From the NCBI GenBank assembly GCA_037074765.1, contig JBAMDO010000129.1, positions 95,851 to 159,850 on the forward strand: a stretch of DNA of 64,000 bases. Reading direction: 5' to 3'. Source of the stretch: Mansonella perstans (taxonomy: Eukaryota > Nematoda > Chromadorea > Rhabditida > Onchocercidae). Both the position numbers and the translations under genes were made by a program. The notes under the pieces are model-generated. The model did not search any database, was not told where the DNA came from, and worked only from the letters and a program-made list of their open reading frames with translations. Positions 26,501-37,474 of this stretch are shown here, one piece after another (the stretch's first letter is position 1; every line of letters starts with the position of its first letter).

Positions 26501-28336
26501 CACGTCATAACCAGCAATAACAAGTCCAACACCAAATGGACGCCTTCCATAAATCTGTGTATTCCCTTGCAATTCTGGAAAAGAATACAGAAAAAGCAAT
26601 AATTATCATTTGTAAATCTTGTTTCAAAAATTCTGCTCTGGACAATGTCAAGTGTTGTACAATTCTGAATCTAGAAATTTCCAATCAGCCTACAATTGGT
26701 ACACCTTCCACCAACAAATAAGTTTGCAATTCCTCTATTTCAATTTCAATGAGTTGCACATTTCTTCTCAGTCTAACCTTCTATACCATATAACACATTT
26801 CTAATATAAATGCTACAGCAAAATGAACTCACTTAGCTGAATGCGATTGTTTAAAACCTGAATTGGTACCGGCTCTTTATAATCCCATCGCCACGATGAA
26901 CATTCTGTTTGCAAGAAACGCCTAAAGCATATCTCAACTGAATTAAATAGAATTTTACGAGTGTATTAAGAATCCACTAGCAGTAATTTAAAGATGATGA
27001 ACACTCAATGTTTTCTGTAAGTTTCATTAGTAGTGGAAATTCTTTTCAACAGATTAAATGACTAAATGATATTCAATTGATTAAATTTAAATTTAAACTT
27101 AAACTTAGACTTAAACTTGAATTTAAATTACAGATTAAATGATATTCGATTATATTGGAATGAATGCTCATCATATTGTATTAAAATTCAAATGACTTAT
27201 ATTATTGTCTTACTTATTATAATTGATAATTTGTCCAGTAAAAAAATTAAGAAAATGAATGTTGTCAAATATAGCTTGAAAGTGTAGAAATAAAGAATTC
27301 AATACTAACGCAAGTATGCGACCGTCAGAAAGAAGACCCGCAATGGAAACACCGGCATGCGTATCGAGTTCATAAATTTTCTTCTGGTGCGAACATAGTT
27401 CATTTGCAGCACGCTGGAAATTAACAAGACATATTAATTACTCCCATGCAACTCGACTTCAATTCATGTCCTCAACAGATGACAATTGTAGTTAAGACAT
27501 ATATCATAATCATTCTAATAAAATAAAAAAAGTTCAAGCAGTTCCTGAATGAAACGTACAAAACAGATGTGCTCTTACAAGCATACTTATCAATGTTAAC
27601 TGTATTATTTCAATTGACATATTTGCAGCCATAAGATCTGTGCAATTGGTATATGATCATACTGCAATGGCAATGAAATGACCTCAGTTATCTATTGATA
27701 TGCATTAAGTTAGATGCTTTCTGAATCTTTTTTACAAAGTACAATGAATAAAAACAAAAGATCGATTAATTTAAGAAGCAATTTTAAATTTTACTTTTAA
27801 TGCCACCAGAACAGCATGCGTATTACTTTTTATTCCAACAGTAGCACTACCTTGTTTCATTGCTTCAACAGCATAATCAACCTGGTGAAGTCGACCCTGA
27901 AATAATTATAGATGATGAATAATTTCTCCAAATTACCTCATGCTAAAAAATCTCACTGTGACTGTCAGGATCAGTAAGATGAAATCCCAAGAATTCAGGA
28001 TCAGTAAGATGAAATTCCAAGAACTCAGGATCAGTAAGATGAAATCCCAAGAACTCAGGATCAGTAAGAATGAAATCCCAAGAACTCAGGATCAGTAAAG
28101 ATGAATTCCAAGAAACTGATTGGAAAAAACAGATATAAAGTATGACATGAACAGTTTAAAAATGATAAAAATCAAGTGACCACAAAATACAAGTCACTAA
28201 CACGTATCTGAACTTAGTCTTAGTGACTTGTATTTTGTGAACATGTGATATTATTATTGCATAACTATCACAATAATGAAAATTCTACCTGAGGACTCCA
28301 AACCGTAACATCACTGTCATACTGGTTACGGAACAT
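23578..28336 (-). CDS. pas-6: 20S proteasome subunit alpha type (alpha-6, PSMA1)
   Basis: Ring-forming alpha subunit of the 20S core proteasome. Exons, 5' to 3' on the minus strand: 28336-28289, 27896-27795, 27413-27310, 26921-26833, 26574-26504, 24610-24481, 24325-24246, 24030-23908, then probably 23649-23578; about 272 residues (human PSMA1 263). Seen: [20 protein letters not shown], the alpha-subunit signature [57 protein letters not shown] and [20 protein letters not shown], all as in PSMA1. The last coding exon is uncertain. Exon eight ends GGTGAT with GTAAGT next. A TTTCTTAG acceptor gives only five more codons before TGA. A weaker AAAAAAAG site gives a tail ending ATTEPMQL. Exons four and five have a second, damaged copy downstream at 25321-25718 (see duplication). 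Confidence 0.93.
24930..26100 (-). repeat. Tandem duplication in pas-6, damaged copy (with broken exons 4 and 5)
   Basis: Nearly the same sequence as 26101-27299, in direct orientation. In the part at about 24950-25720 it differs mainly by loss of single bases, mostly in runs: TCATAG for TCAATAG, ACCAAATC for ACCAAAATC, TGTTATTCCTGC for TGTGTATTCCCTTGC. Both exon copies are frameshifted: exon 5 copy reads LQE then stop, and exon 4 copy shifts after CAAACAGA. The part near 25740-25860 instead shows true substitutions. Either a decayed duplicate or, more likely, unpolished long-read sequence or an unmerged haplotype. Confidence 0.85.
26101..27299 (-). repeat. Tandem duplication in pas-6, intact copy (holds working exons 4 and 5)
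   Basis: Both copies begin GGAAAAAAATGAAAAAAAAT and end AAGTGTAGAAATAAAGAATTC. Exons 26504-26574 and 26833-26921 in this copy keep the reading frame and splice sites of the proteasome gene. Confidence 0.85.
27967..28118. repeat. 30-bp tandem repeat, five copies, in pas-6 intron 1
   Basis: Unit AGGATCAGTAAGATGAAATC plus CCAAGAACTC, with near-identical copies and a few single-base insertions in the last two. Confidence 0.9.
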
Positions 28337-29558
28337 CTTTTATCTGAAATTACGAAGGAACATTTGTTCATTTGGGAAAAATCCTTGAATGAAATACTCG
28401 AAATATATGATAATAAAAATTAAAAACTAATTTATTCTTACAAATTCTTATCGAGTCATCTAAGATTACAGTATCACAACCAGAAGTTCCTCCAAATTTG
28501 CCTATCTCTTAAGAGAGGCATATCAAAACATAAACGGGATAACATAAGGTATTCGCAACACCTGATATCATCAACATGAACTGTGCAACAGCTTGACATG
28601 TTCTAGTTCCATACAACCAATTCAAAAAACACACAAACAGATCAAACATTCAAAGCACAAACAGATCAAACGTTCAACGAACCCACTATCAACCGTACAT
28701 GTCCTATTCCAGTCATCTGGCTACACACAATTCATTTCTCCTTTTGTAGTGAAAATAGATCAGATCAAAGGTAATAATAAATATAACTAATTCATCAACA
28801 TTTAAAAACGTTCATGGCTAAAATAAATTCATCAGAAGCAACTTTGAATCAAATCGCTACAACAAAATTAAATCGATAATTTTATTCCTACTCAATTATA
28901 AAAGTGAAATTATATTAAGTATAATTGATGTTGGGGAAATAGAAAACAAGTATTTTCAAGTTTAGTTCACAGTAATTTCTTCAAAGTAGTAAAGCATTTT
29001 TGAGTAGCATGTGCAACATAACATATCACGAATAGTAAGAGTCTATTACAGTAATCGAGATGTCACAAACGATTACACATATATATATACAGAAGTGTAC
29101 TGTACAAAAAACAAAAAAGTGCTTCCCAAAAAAAACAATCTTTAAATTTAGTTAATCAAAAGATGGAATGATAATTCGATAACCAAAAAAAAGAAACAGC
29201 GCATTCGAAGGAACTGGATAATATTCCTTGAATAAAAAACTACAGGAAAACAGAATTATTTTAATCTGATCGTTCAATAATTTTGAAGCAGTGGAGTATT
29301 TTGAGGGCATCAGAACGCACCAGCAAGTGAATATTATTATTCCCACGGTAAGATGTCAAAGTAATTTTAAACTTAACAAATAACCATACAACCACATACA
29401 ACCAAATCTAATGTGTATCTAATTATATCATTCCATTTGATGGTTAATAGAACTAATTAAGTGATAAAAACATTTATTACTGAATTGATTGCAATCTAAG
29501 CATAACCAAACTGTTAAAAAATGATCTCTTTAATAGCAAATGTGTAATAAATTGTATT

Positions 29559-30579
29559 TTAAGATGGAACGAGCTCCTTTGCATCACCCCATTTCTCCGA
29601 AATCCAACGTATCGTCCTTACTGGCAACCGAGGACCAATAAGTGGATTTAGCTGATGCAAATAAACCAAAAACCAGAAAAGCCAACAACAACAAGCAGTT
29701 AATACAATCATCGTTTGAATTAATCCTGCAATACGTATGTCGGTTTAATGAACATGATATAGGTTGAGATAAGGTGACAACATAATGTTTCTGTTGTCAT
29801 CATAAAATGCCATGTAATTCAGGTACATTGTTTCACGCGTCAACTATTTTCTACTATTGAAATACTTTAATTGATTCGATTTCGATTCATAATTAGCTAT
29901 TGAATAATATAAATACTTCTAAGATTACATTCTCATATAAATACTTACCTCTAAGATTACTCTCTCATGTCTACGAAAGAATGATAATATTTATGCTTGA
30001 TTTCAAAAATTAAAGTTACTCTTTGGCATATTTAAATAAAAATCAGTGTTGAGATCTCGACACTGAAAGGATGCTGCTTGTTACCAAACTCAAAGCTTTG
30101 ATAAATTTCTACAAAATACTACCGATTGGGTTTAGTTTCAATTATCACAAAAGATATTTTATTTTAATGGAATGTAAAAAAAAAAAAAAAAAAAAAAAAG
30201 GGAGTTTAGAGGCACCGGAGAAGACTTTGTTGGAGCTATCTATAGAGAAATCCATAGCCTACCAATGTTAGACATACCTCGTACTACAATACTTTTTTCA
30301 AAATATACATGTTACTCCACCAACATACCCTGGGTATACGAGATCGCACTCATACCCAAGTTCTTCATAGAATCATTCTACTTTTGAAAATTCATGGTTG
30401 CAACAGTTGCTATTTTACAGTGCATTTCCCAATCATAATCATAAACTTTTCCCATTAACTTTGTGTAAATAAAAACATAGTGTACCTCGATTTGGCCCTT
30501 TTGGAACAATGAATGGCCCACCAACGCCTAACATTATCCAAAATGCTGTAACTGTGAATACTAGCATGAATACACCCAT
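29559..30579 (-). CDS. vha-17: V-type proton ATPase subunit e, left-arm copy
   Basis: Small hydrophobic subunit of the membrane Vo sector of the vacuolar H+-ATPase (ATP6V0E). Two exons, 30579-30486 and 29725-29559, give 86 residues with two membrane segments: FMLVFTVTAFWIMLGVGGPF, then the family hallmark IVPKGPNRG (split by the intron), then MIVLTACCCWLFWFLVYLHQ followed by LNPLIGPRLP and a tail ending ISEKWGDAKELVPS. Length matches nematode VHA-17. The start follows ATTTCAG, a likely trans-splice acceptor. Faces RNASEK head to head across 0.8 kb that includes a CA microsatellite. Intact and identical in protein to the right-arm copy. Confidence 0.95.
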
Positions 30580-30640
30580 CTTTTGTGAATCCTGAAATGA
30601 ACAAAATTAACAATATTTCTCTAATATATTATTTATAATA

Positions 30641-30720
30641 CACACATACACACATACACACATACACACATACACACATACACACACACACATACACACA
30701 CACACACACACACATACACA

Positions 30721-30785
<65 letters not shown>

Positions 30786-30796
30786 ACGCACACACA
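30641..30796. repeat. (CA)n microsatellite, left arm
   Basis: About 155 bases of CA/CACATA repeats between the divergent vha-17 and RNASEK genes. The mirror tract in the right arm (37377-37557) is about 25 bases longer, the main length difference between the arms. Long Val-Cys open frames through it are artefacts of the repeat. Confidence 0.97.
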
Positions 30797-31380
30797 TAGA
30801 CACAATTATCTTTAGTGGACATTTAGTGGACAATTATCCCTTCTATTGACCACTAAAATCCCAATAATCACACTTGCAGAAGTTAATTAATGGCTGGAAA
30901 TGGACAATATGATCTGAAAGAATGATCCTATTTCGGTGATTCAATTTTGCCCAATTTATGATATGATAGACTGAGCAGAGTGATAGGGTCGGGATATTTT
31001 GTGCTAAGATCATAAGATGTCATAGAGTGAAGAGAAAAATAACATCTGTAAATTATCATAAGCTTCGGGAGAAGAAAAGCATCTCATCCCGCATTTCCTG
31101 AGCACCAAGAAAAACCTCGGAATAAATAACCAGTTCATTCAGTTACATCCGTATTGCATAACGACCACACAACCAAAGACTAAGGACCATGGGTAGCTCT
31201 TGCAGCACTCTAGCTACAATTGATCAGTTGTGCGCGGAGTGTTGGTTAACTTATCCAGGAATAAGGAGCGAGCTTCCAGGTGTACCTTAACGGTATGAGA
31301 GGTTTGACCTCACCTGACCTCAGTTTTGATCTCACTGATAATATCATTAAACATTTTGTGTAATTTCAGGTTATGCAAAA
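30797..31380. promoter_or_regulatory. Shared region between divergent vha-17 and RNASEK (left arm)
   Basis: Holds the presumed promoters of both genes. The stretch 31070-31320 is less AT-rich than its surroundings and reads ACCATGGGTAGCTCTTGCAG and onward without coding potential, possibly a repeat remnant. An acceptor TAATTTCAG ends at 31369. The same region in inverse is at 36793-37617. Confidence 0.45.
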
Positions 31381-33046
31381 ATGAGACTATGTCCAATGTG
31401 TGGACCGAAACTTTCGGCATTTTGGTAAGTAATTCAAGGCGTATCAGTTTACATGCCTACATGCGTAGTGTTCTATAGAAGAAGGATAAGTAAGAATCGT
31501 ATAAGAAGCTCTTGTATTTATTTTACCTCAAGTCGAAAAAGTAACAGTTCATCAAGAAACAGGTAACAGATCGTCAAGTAACTGAATTTATGGGATACTT
31601 TAAAATCTTTGTGATTTCTTTTAACTCTTCCTATTTTATTTAATAAAGTAATAACAACATACTGAGTGAATGAAAGAAAGATATGTATTAATGAATGTAT
31701 GATTTTGACCAAATAATGCAGAATTTTTGGTTATTTTAAACTACGAATAAAATGTATTTCAGCATGGTAATGTCAGTTTGGGGTGTTTTATTCCTTGGTC
31801 TTCTCGGAGTATTTTTTTACGTTCAAGCGGTAAATTTATTCCCGGAACTTCATTTCGAACAGGAGGAACCAGTAGATGGAGTATATTTGCCACTATCAAC
31901 TGCGTCAGTTGTTTTTTCCGGATTTTTTCTTTGCTTTTGTTTTCAAGTCTTTTTTTTTTCGAAGTTTAAGGAAATCATTATAGTTTAGCCTCGCGAAACG
32001 AAGATTTGGGTAGATTTCATGCACGTTTGACACTCACTTTGACACTCACTTATGACTCTTGAATAAGTGACAAGTGATATAGGATGATCTAGTCATCTAG
32101 GATGATTTGCCAAAACAGGATTGTTATCTTTAGGTTAATGTCGAACGACTTAAATCCTGAACCGCCTGTGTACCTATCGCTACATGGCTTTTTGAGTATG
32201 GGTGAATGAATTTATTGCTGTTGCGAATTTTTTCAGTAGGATACAGTATGTGCGGGACAATCCTAACTCCTTTCTCCAGAGGTTTATCTGCTAAGGCTTA
32301 GCAACCTTGGACGGTGACAGCGAGATCGTAGGGTGTAAGTTAGAGTCCTTCTCTTAGATAGTCGATTACCCCCTGCCCGGGTTCGGAGTAACATTGTCCT
32401 CTACGATGGCTGCCCAAAAGCTAACGGGCGCATTTGCCCCATGGGCAAACTTTGGCTAACCCTTCGGTTGAGACCTGTCTGGCATAGAAGGCCAAACCCT
32501 AATGAAGACATACGCCATCGTCAGCGTAGTTTGCAATCTCATGAAGATGTGTAAGCTTTTTCCCACAACAAAGAAAATTATCCGTAAAATAAATGGAAAG
32601 AAATTAAGCAACGGATCGGATTGCTGTTGATGCATCATATAAAAAAATAATATCGATTTTGTAATTTACTCGATTTGGAACACGCCCAAATTATTCTTGC
32701 TCCAACTTTTACGTTTGCGTGATATTGTGACTGTATTGTTTCCTTCTACGATGTGGGACTCGAACTCACGCATCGATAACGATACCGGAATGTTGAGTTT
32801 GAATTGTAGCACCGTACCATACATCTTGTACTTTCGAGTGAAACATTAATGTTGCCTAAGTCTGGCGCCTTAGATAATAATTCCATTTCTTTCGAATAGT
32901 GCTAACTGTTTTCTTTTTTTTTTAGCGTAATTGAGGATAAGTATGCGGAAAAGGCGACACAATGCTGGGTAGCTGCTGGTATGTACCTTGTCACATTGAT
33001 TATTGTTTTCTGGCAGAATAAATTCAATACCGGAACAATATTGTGA
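31381..33046 (+). CDS. Ribonuclease kappa (RNASEK) homolog, left-arm copy
   Basis: Exons 31381-31424, 31763-31903 and 32926-33046 give 101 residues (human RNASEK 98). Seen: MRLCPMCGPKLSAFC matches the conserved CCGPKLAAC start; MVMSVWGVLFLGLLGVFFYV is the first membrane segment; YAEKATQCWVAAGMYLVTLI parallels YEQVSYNCFIAAGLYLLLGG of the second. Known: RNase kappa is a small two-pass membrane protein and has been found associated with the V-ATPase Vo sector in mammals. Its divergent neighbour here is a V-ATPase subunit. The 5' end has a short upstream frame ATGCAAAAATGA at 31373-31384 whose stop overlaps the main ATG. Intron 2 (about 1 kb) contains a GC-richer block and a tRNA-like element. 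AATAAA at 33148. Confidence 0.88.
32160..32640. repeat. GC-richer insert in RNASEK intron 2, possible SINE/retroelement body (left arm)
   Basis: This stretch has clearly higher G+C than the AT-rich background (for example CCCCTGCCCGGGTTCGGAG at about 32370) and no continuing reading frame. Together with the tRNA-like segment at 32750-32825 on the same (minus) strand it could be a tRNA-derived SINE or the end of a retroelement. No second copy outside the palindrome is visible in the window. Confidence 0.35.
32750..32825 (-). pseudogene. tRNA-like element with Pol III boxes (left arm)
   Basis: Reverse complement of 35347-35422; see that entry. Confidence 0.35.
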
Positions 33047-33779
33047 TTTCCATTTCATAGTATAACATATGTTGTTAACATTCTTAAAGAATTGACGACA
33101 GAGCATAAATAGTTCCTAGTAGAGTTTGTTTGTTTTATTTTTTGGTAAATAAAATTATATTTATGCAAATTGGAAATTTGAAATTGAACTTGATTTTGTT
33201 TATTTTATTGATTGGTAAACAGAATTTATATTTATGCAAATTAAAAATAGATTATTTAATATGTGAATTTAGAATGATGTTTGCAATTATTATAGTTTTT
33301 TAAAATTTATCATATTTTTAGATTTTTCTGCTTCTATTGTTTCATCTTATCCTCCTTTAATTATGCCTTCAATGCTCCGAATTGTACATAAATATCTGTT
33401 TCATTCTTGAGCAGTATACAGTGTACTGCACTGAGCAGTGCACGATAGGTTGTATGAAATGCTTACCAAATTGTGCATTGTTCATTGAAATAAATATTCT
33501 AGCTATTGTTTTGTATATAAGCAATGTTATTTCTGTAGCACAGAAATTTATAATACTTTTAAATGATCATAAGGAAAAGCTCTTCTTTATATATGCAAAT
33601 TTAAAAAATGATTCAAAAAAATTTTTAAAAATTAAAAAAATAATTGTGAAAATGTCAGCTGGTTGATTTTCATTGGGATTTTGTTACTTTGAAAATTTGA
33701 GTGTTTTTTGTAATTAGTTGGAAAAAGATAGGACAGGAATTTGTATTATTATTTCCAGAATTGATCAAGAATTATAATG

Positions 33780-33835
33780 AGGGAGAGAAAGAGAGGAAGA
33801 GAGAGAGAGCGGGAGAGAGAGGAACGAGAAAGTGA
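33780..33835. repeat. (GA)n-rich tract, left arm
   Basis: Interrupted GAGAGA purine tract; the mirror pyrimidine tract is at 34337-34392. Confidence 0.85.
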
Positions 33836-33931
33836 AAGTTCCGAAAATATTTCTTTGCTCATATTTAAATTGCCAAGTAACTGGAGAGTCAAGAAAAAAA
33901 ATTGTTAAATATTTGAAACTGTAACTTTTAA

Positions 33932-34240
33932 ATTTGACCTTCCGAATATCTGTTGGAAGTTCTTTGATTGATTGAATCCGAAATAATTAAAAGATCAAAG
34001 ATAAGGAAAGGGAAATAATTTATTCGGATGTAATCAATTTTATATTTGATTTCTTAATTACCATTTCATGTTCCATTAGCATTGCTTCCGATGATTGTTC
34101 AGCTTTTAACATTAGTTGTTCTTCTTGTCCACCTGCAGTTGTTGTTGTTATTTGTTCGTTTGTTTGTTGATTTTTCATTATAGCTTCTACTACTAACTCT
34201 GCTTGTTGATTTTTTTGTATTTTCAGTTTTGTATTTCAGT
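33932..34240. other. Palindrome spacer
   Basis: About 309 unique bases between the arms, not part of the inverted repeat. Holds the orphan minus-strand frame at 34062-34235 and a 27-base segment (34068-34094) whose reverse complement recurs at 39876-39902, just outside the right arm. A plus-strand TATTTCAG lies exactly at the right junction. Confidence 0.9.
34062..34235 (-). CDS. Orphan Gln/Glu-rich exon-like frame in palindrome spacer
   Basis: Open for 58 codons on the minus strand after a TGA at the arm junction, ending ATG with GTAATT donor-like sequence next. Reads KNQQAELVVEAIMKNQQTNE, a Thr/Gly segment, then KAEQSSEAMLMEHEM. Composition (Gln, Glu, Met) differs from random AT-rich frames, so a real exon of a gene whose other exons are not in the window is plausible. 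No domain recognised. A partial copy at 39876 ends SSEAMLMEH followed by TAA. Confidence 0.35.
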
Positions 34241-35125
34241 TTAAAAGTTACAGTTTCAAATATTTAACAATTTTTTTTCTTGACTCTCCAGTTACTTGGC
34301 AATTTAAATATGAGCAAAGAAATATTTTCGGAACTTTCACTTTCTCGTTCCTCTCTCTCCCGCTCTCTCTCTCTTCCTCTCTTTCTCTCCCTCATTATAA
34401 TTCTTGATCAATTCTGGAAATAATAATACAAATTCCTGTCCTATCTTTTTCCAACTAATTACAAAAAACACTCAAATTTTCAAAGTAACAAAATCCCAAT
34501 GAAAATCAACCAGCTGACATTTTCACAATTATTTTTTTAATTTTTAAAAATTTTTTTGAATCATTTTTTAAATTTGCATATATAAAGAAGAGCTTTTCCT
34601 TATGATCATTTAAAAGTATTATAAATTTCTGTGCTACAGAAATAACATTGCTTATATACAAAACAATAGCTAGAATATTTATTTCAATGAACAATGCACA
34701 ATTTGGTAAGCATTTCATACAACCTATCGTGCACTGCTCAGTGCAGTACACTGTATACTGCTCAAGAATGAAACAGATATTTATGTACAATTCGGAGCAT
34801 TGAAGGCATAATTAAAGGAGGATAAGATGAAACAATAGAAGCAGAAAAATCTAAAAATATGATAAATTTTAAAAAACTATAATAATTGCAAACATCATTC
34901 TAAATTCACATATTAAATAATCTATTTTTAATTTGCATAAATATAAATTCTGTTTACCAATCAATAAAATAAACAAAATCAAGTTCAATTTCAAATTTCC
35001 AATTTGCATAAATATAATTTTATTTACCAAAAAATAAAACAAACAAACTCTACTAGGAACTATTTATGCTCTGTCGTCAATTCTTTAAGAATGTTAACAA
35101 CATATGTTATACTATGAAATGGAAA

Positions 35126-36792
35126 TCACAATATTGTTCCGGTATTGAATTTATTCTGCCAGAAAACAATAATCAATGTGACAAGGTACATACCAGCAGC
35201 TACCCAGCATTGTGTCGCCTTTTCCGCATACTTATCCTCAATTACGCTAAAAAAAAAAGAAAACAGTTAGCACTATTCGAAAGAAATGGAATTATTATCT
35301 AAGGCGCCAGACTTAGGCAACATTAATGTTTCACTCGAAAGTACAAGATGTATGGTACGGTGCTACAATTCAAACTCAACATTCCGGTATCGTTATCGAT
35401 GCGTGAGTTCGAGTCCCACATCGTAGAAGGAAACAATACAGTCACAATATCACGCAAACGTAAAAGTTGGAGCAAGAATAATTTGGGCGTGTTCCAAATC
35501 GAGTAAATTACAAAATCGATATTATTTTTTTATATGATGCATCAACAGCAATCCGATCCGTTGCTTAATTTCTTTCCATTTATTTTACGGATAATTTTCT
35601 TTGTTGTGGGAAAAAGCTTACACATCTTCATGAGATTGCAAACTACGCTGACGATGGCGTATGTCTTCATTAGGGTTTGGCCTTCTATGCCAGACAGGTC
35701 TCAACCGAAGGGTTAGCCAAAGTTTGCCCATGGGGCAAATGCGCCCGTTAGCTTTTGGGCAGCCATCGTAGAGGACAATGTTACTCCGAACCCGGGCAGG
35801 GGGTAATCGACTATCTAAGAGAAGGACTCTAACTTACACCCTACGATCTCGCTGTCACCGTCCAAGGTTGCTAAGCCTTAGCAGATAAACCTCTGGAGAA
35901 AGGAGTTAGGATTGTCCCGCACATACTGTATCCTACTGAAAAAATTCGCAACAGCAATAAATTCATTCACCCATACTCAAAAAGCCATGTAGCGATAGGT
36001 ACACAGGCGGTTCAGGATTTAAGTCGTTCGACATTAACCTAAAGATAACAATCCTGTTTTGGCAAATCATCCTAGATGACTAGATCATCCTATATCACTT
36101 GTCACTTATTCAAGAGTCATAAGTGAGTGTCAAAGTGAGTGTCAAACGTGCATGAAATCTACCCAAATCTTCGTTTCGCGAGGCTAAACTATAATGATTT
36201 CCTTAAACTTCGAAAAAAAAAAAGACTTGAAAACAAAAGCAAAGAAAAAATCCGGAAAAAACAACTGACGCAGTTGATAGTGGCAAATATACTCCATCTA
36301 CTGGTTCCTCCTGTTCGAAATGAAGTTCCGGGAATAAATTTACCGCTTGAACGTAAAAAAATACTCCGAGAAGACCAAGGAATAAAACACCCCAAACTGA
36401 CATTACCATGCTGAAATACATTTTATTCGTAGTTTAAAATAACCAAAAATTCTGCATTATTTGGTCAAAATCATACATTCATTAATACATATCTTTCTTT
36501 CATTCACTCAGTATGTTGTTATTACTTTATTAAATAAAATAGGAAGAGTTAAAAGAAATCACAAAGATTTTAAAGTATCCCATAAATTCAGTTACTTGAC
36601 GATCTGTTACCTGTTTCTTGATGAACTGTTACTTTTTCGACTTGAGGTAAAATAAATACAAGAGCTTCTTATACGATTCTTACTTATCCTTCTTCTATAG
36701 AACACTACGCATGTAGGCATGTAAACTGATACGCCTTGAATTACTTACCAAAATGCCGAAAGTTTCGGTCCACACATTGGACATAGTCTCAT
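35126..36792 (-). CDS. Ribonuclease kappa (RNASEK) homolog, right-arm copy
   Basis: Exons 36792-36749, 36410-36270 and 35246-35126, the mirror of the left-arm gene. The coding parts I compared are the same, so both copies encode the same 101-residue two-pass membrane protein. The one-base difference in the T/A run near 36215 falls in intron 2. See the left-arm copy for the family evidence. Confidence 0.88.
35347..35422 (+). pseudogene. tRNA-like element with Pol III boxes (right arm)
   Basis: 76 bases starting GATGTATGG and ending CCCACATC; the ends can pair (GATGT with ACATC). Box A-like TGGTACGGTGC at 35353-35363 and box B-like AGTTCGAGTCC at 35406-35416 (consensus GGTTCGANNCC, one mismatch), 42 bases apart. 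Between them ATCG-TTAT-CGAT could be a long variable arm as in tRNA-Leu or tRNA-Ser, and CTCAA sits where a Leu(CAA) anticodon loop would be. The anticodon stem does not pair, so a tRNA pseudogene or the tRNA-derived head of a SINE is likelier than a working tRNA. Confidence 0.35.
35532..36012. repeat. GC-richer insert in RNASEK intron 2 (right arm)
   Basis: Mirror of 32160-32640. On this strand it lies downstream of the tRNA-like element at 35347-35422, the order expected of a tRNA-derived SINE. Confidence 0.35.
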
Positions 36793-37387
36793 TTTTGCAT
36801 AACCTGAAATTACACAAAATGTTTAATGATATTATCAGTGAGATCAAAACTGAGGTCAGGTGAGGTCAAACCTCTCATACCGTTAAGGTACACCTGGAAG
36901 CTCGCTCCTTATTCCTGGATAAGTTAACCAACACTCCGCGCACAACTGATCAATTGTAGCTAGAGTGCTGCAAGAGCTACCCATGGTCCTTAGTCTTTGG
37001 TTGTGTGGTCGTTATGCAATACGGATGTAACTGAATGAACTGGTTATTTATTCCGAGGTTTTTCTTGGTGCTCAGGAAATGCGGGATGAGATGCTTTTCT
37101 TCTCCCGAAGCTTATGATAATTTACAGATGTTATTTTTCTCTTCACTCTATGACATCTTATGATCTTAGCACAAAATATCCCGACCCTATCACTCTGCTC
37201 AGTCTATCATATCATAAATTGGGCAAAATTGAATCACCGAAATAGGATCATTCTTTCAGATCATATTGTCCATTTCCAGCCATTAATTAACTTCTGCAAG
37301 TGTGATTATTGGGATTTTAGTGGTCAATAGAAGGGATAATTGTCCACTAAATGTCCACTAAAGATAATTGTGTCTATGTGTGTGCGT

Positions 37388-37474
<87 letters not shown>

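Larger units (their letters stand above)
28458..33931 (+). repeat. Palindrome, left arm (about 5.47 kb)
   Basis: Reverse complement of 34241-39740. Paired positions sum to 68172 near the centre, 68173 further out, and 68198-68199 beyond the CA/GT microsatellite, so the arms are collinear with only a few one-base indels in homopolymers, a microsatellite length difference and rare substitutions (for example GCATATC versus GTATATC near 28519/39679). Contains a full vha-17 (minus) and a full RNASEK gene (plus). Confidence 0.97.

Noticed and set aside
30607..30833. Long Val-Cys open frames on the minus strand (and mirror frames at 37340-37590)
   Set aside because: Translations of the CA/GT microsatellite; no gene.
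32456..32638. 60-codon open frame inside the GC-richer intron block (mirror 35534-35716)
   Set aside because: No homology and no continuation; it lies in a likely repeat within an RNASEK intron.
32870..33106. Minus-strand frame opposite RNASEK exon 3 (mirror 35066-35302)
   Set aside because: Antisense shadow of the RNASEK exon.
33382..33666. 94-codon open frame in both palindrome arms
   Set aside because: Lies in the 3' flank of RNASEK, low-complexity Ile/Lys/Asn-rich end, no known family. Its presence twice follows from the palindrome, not from selection.
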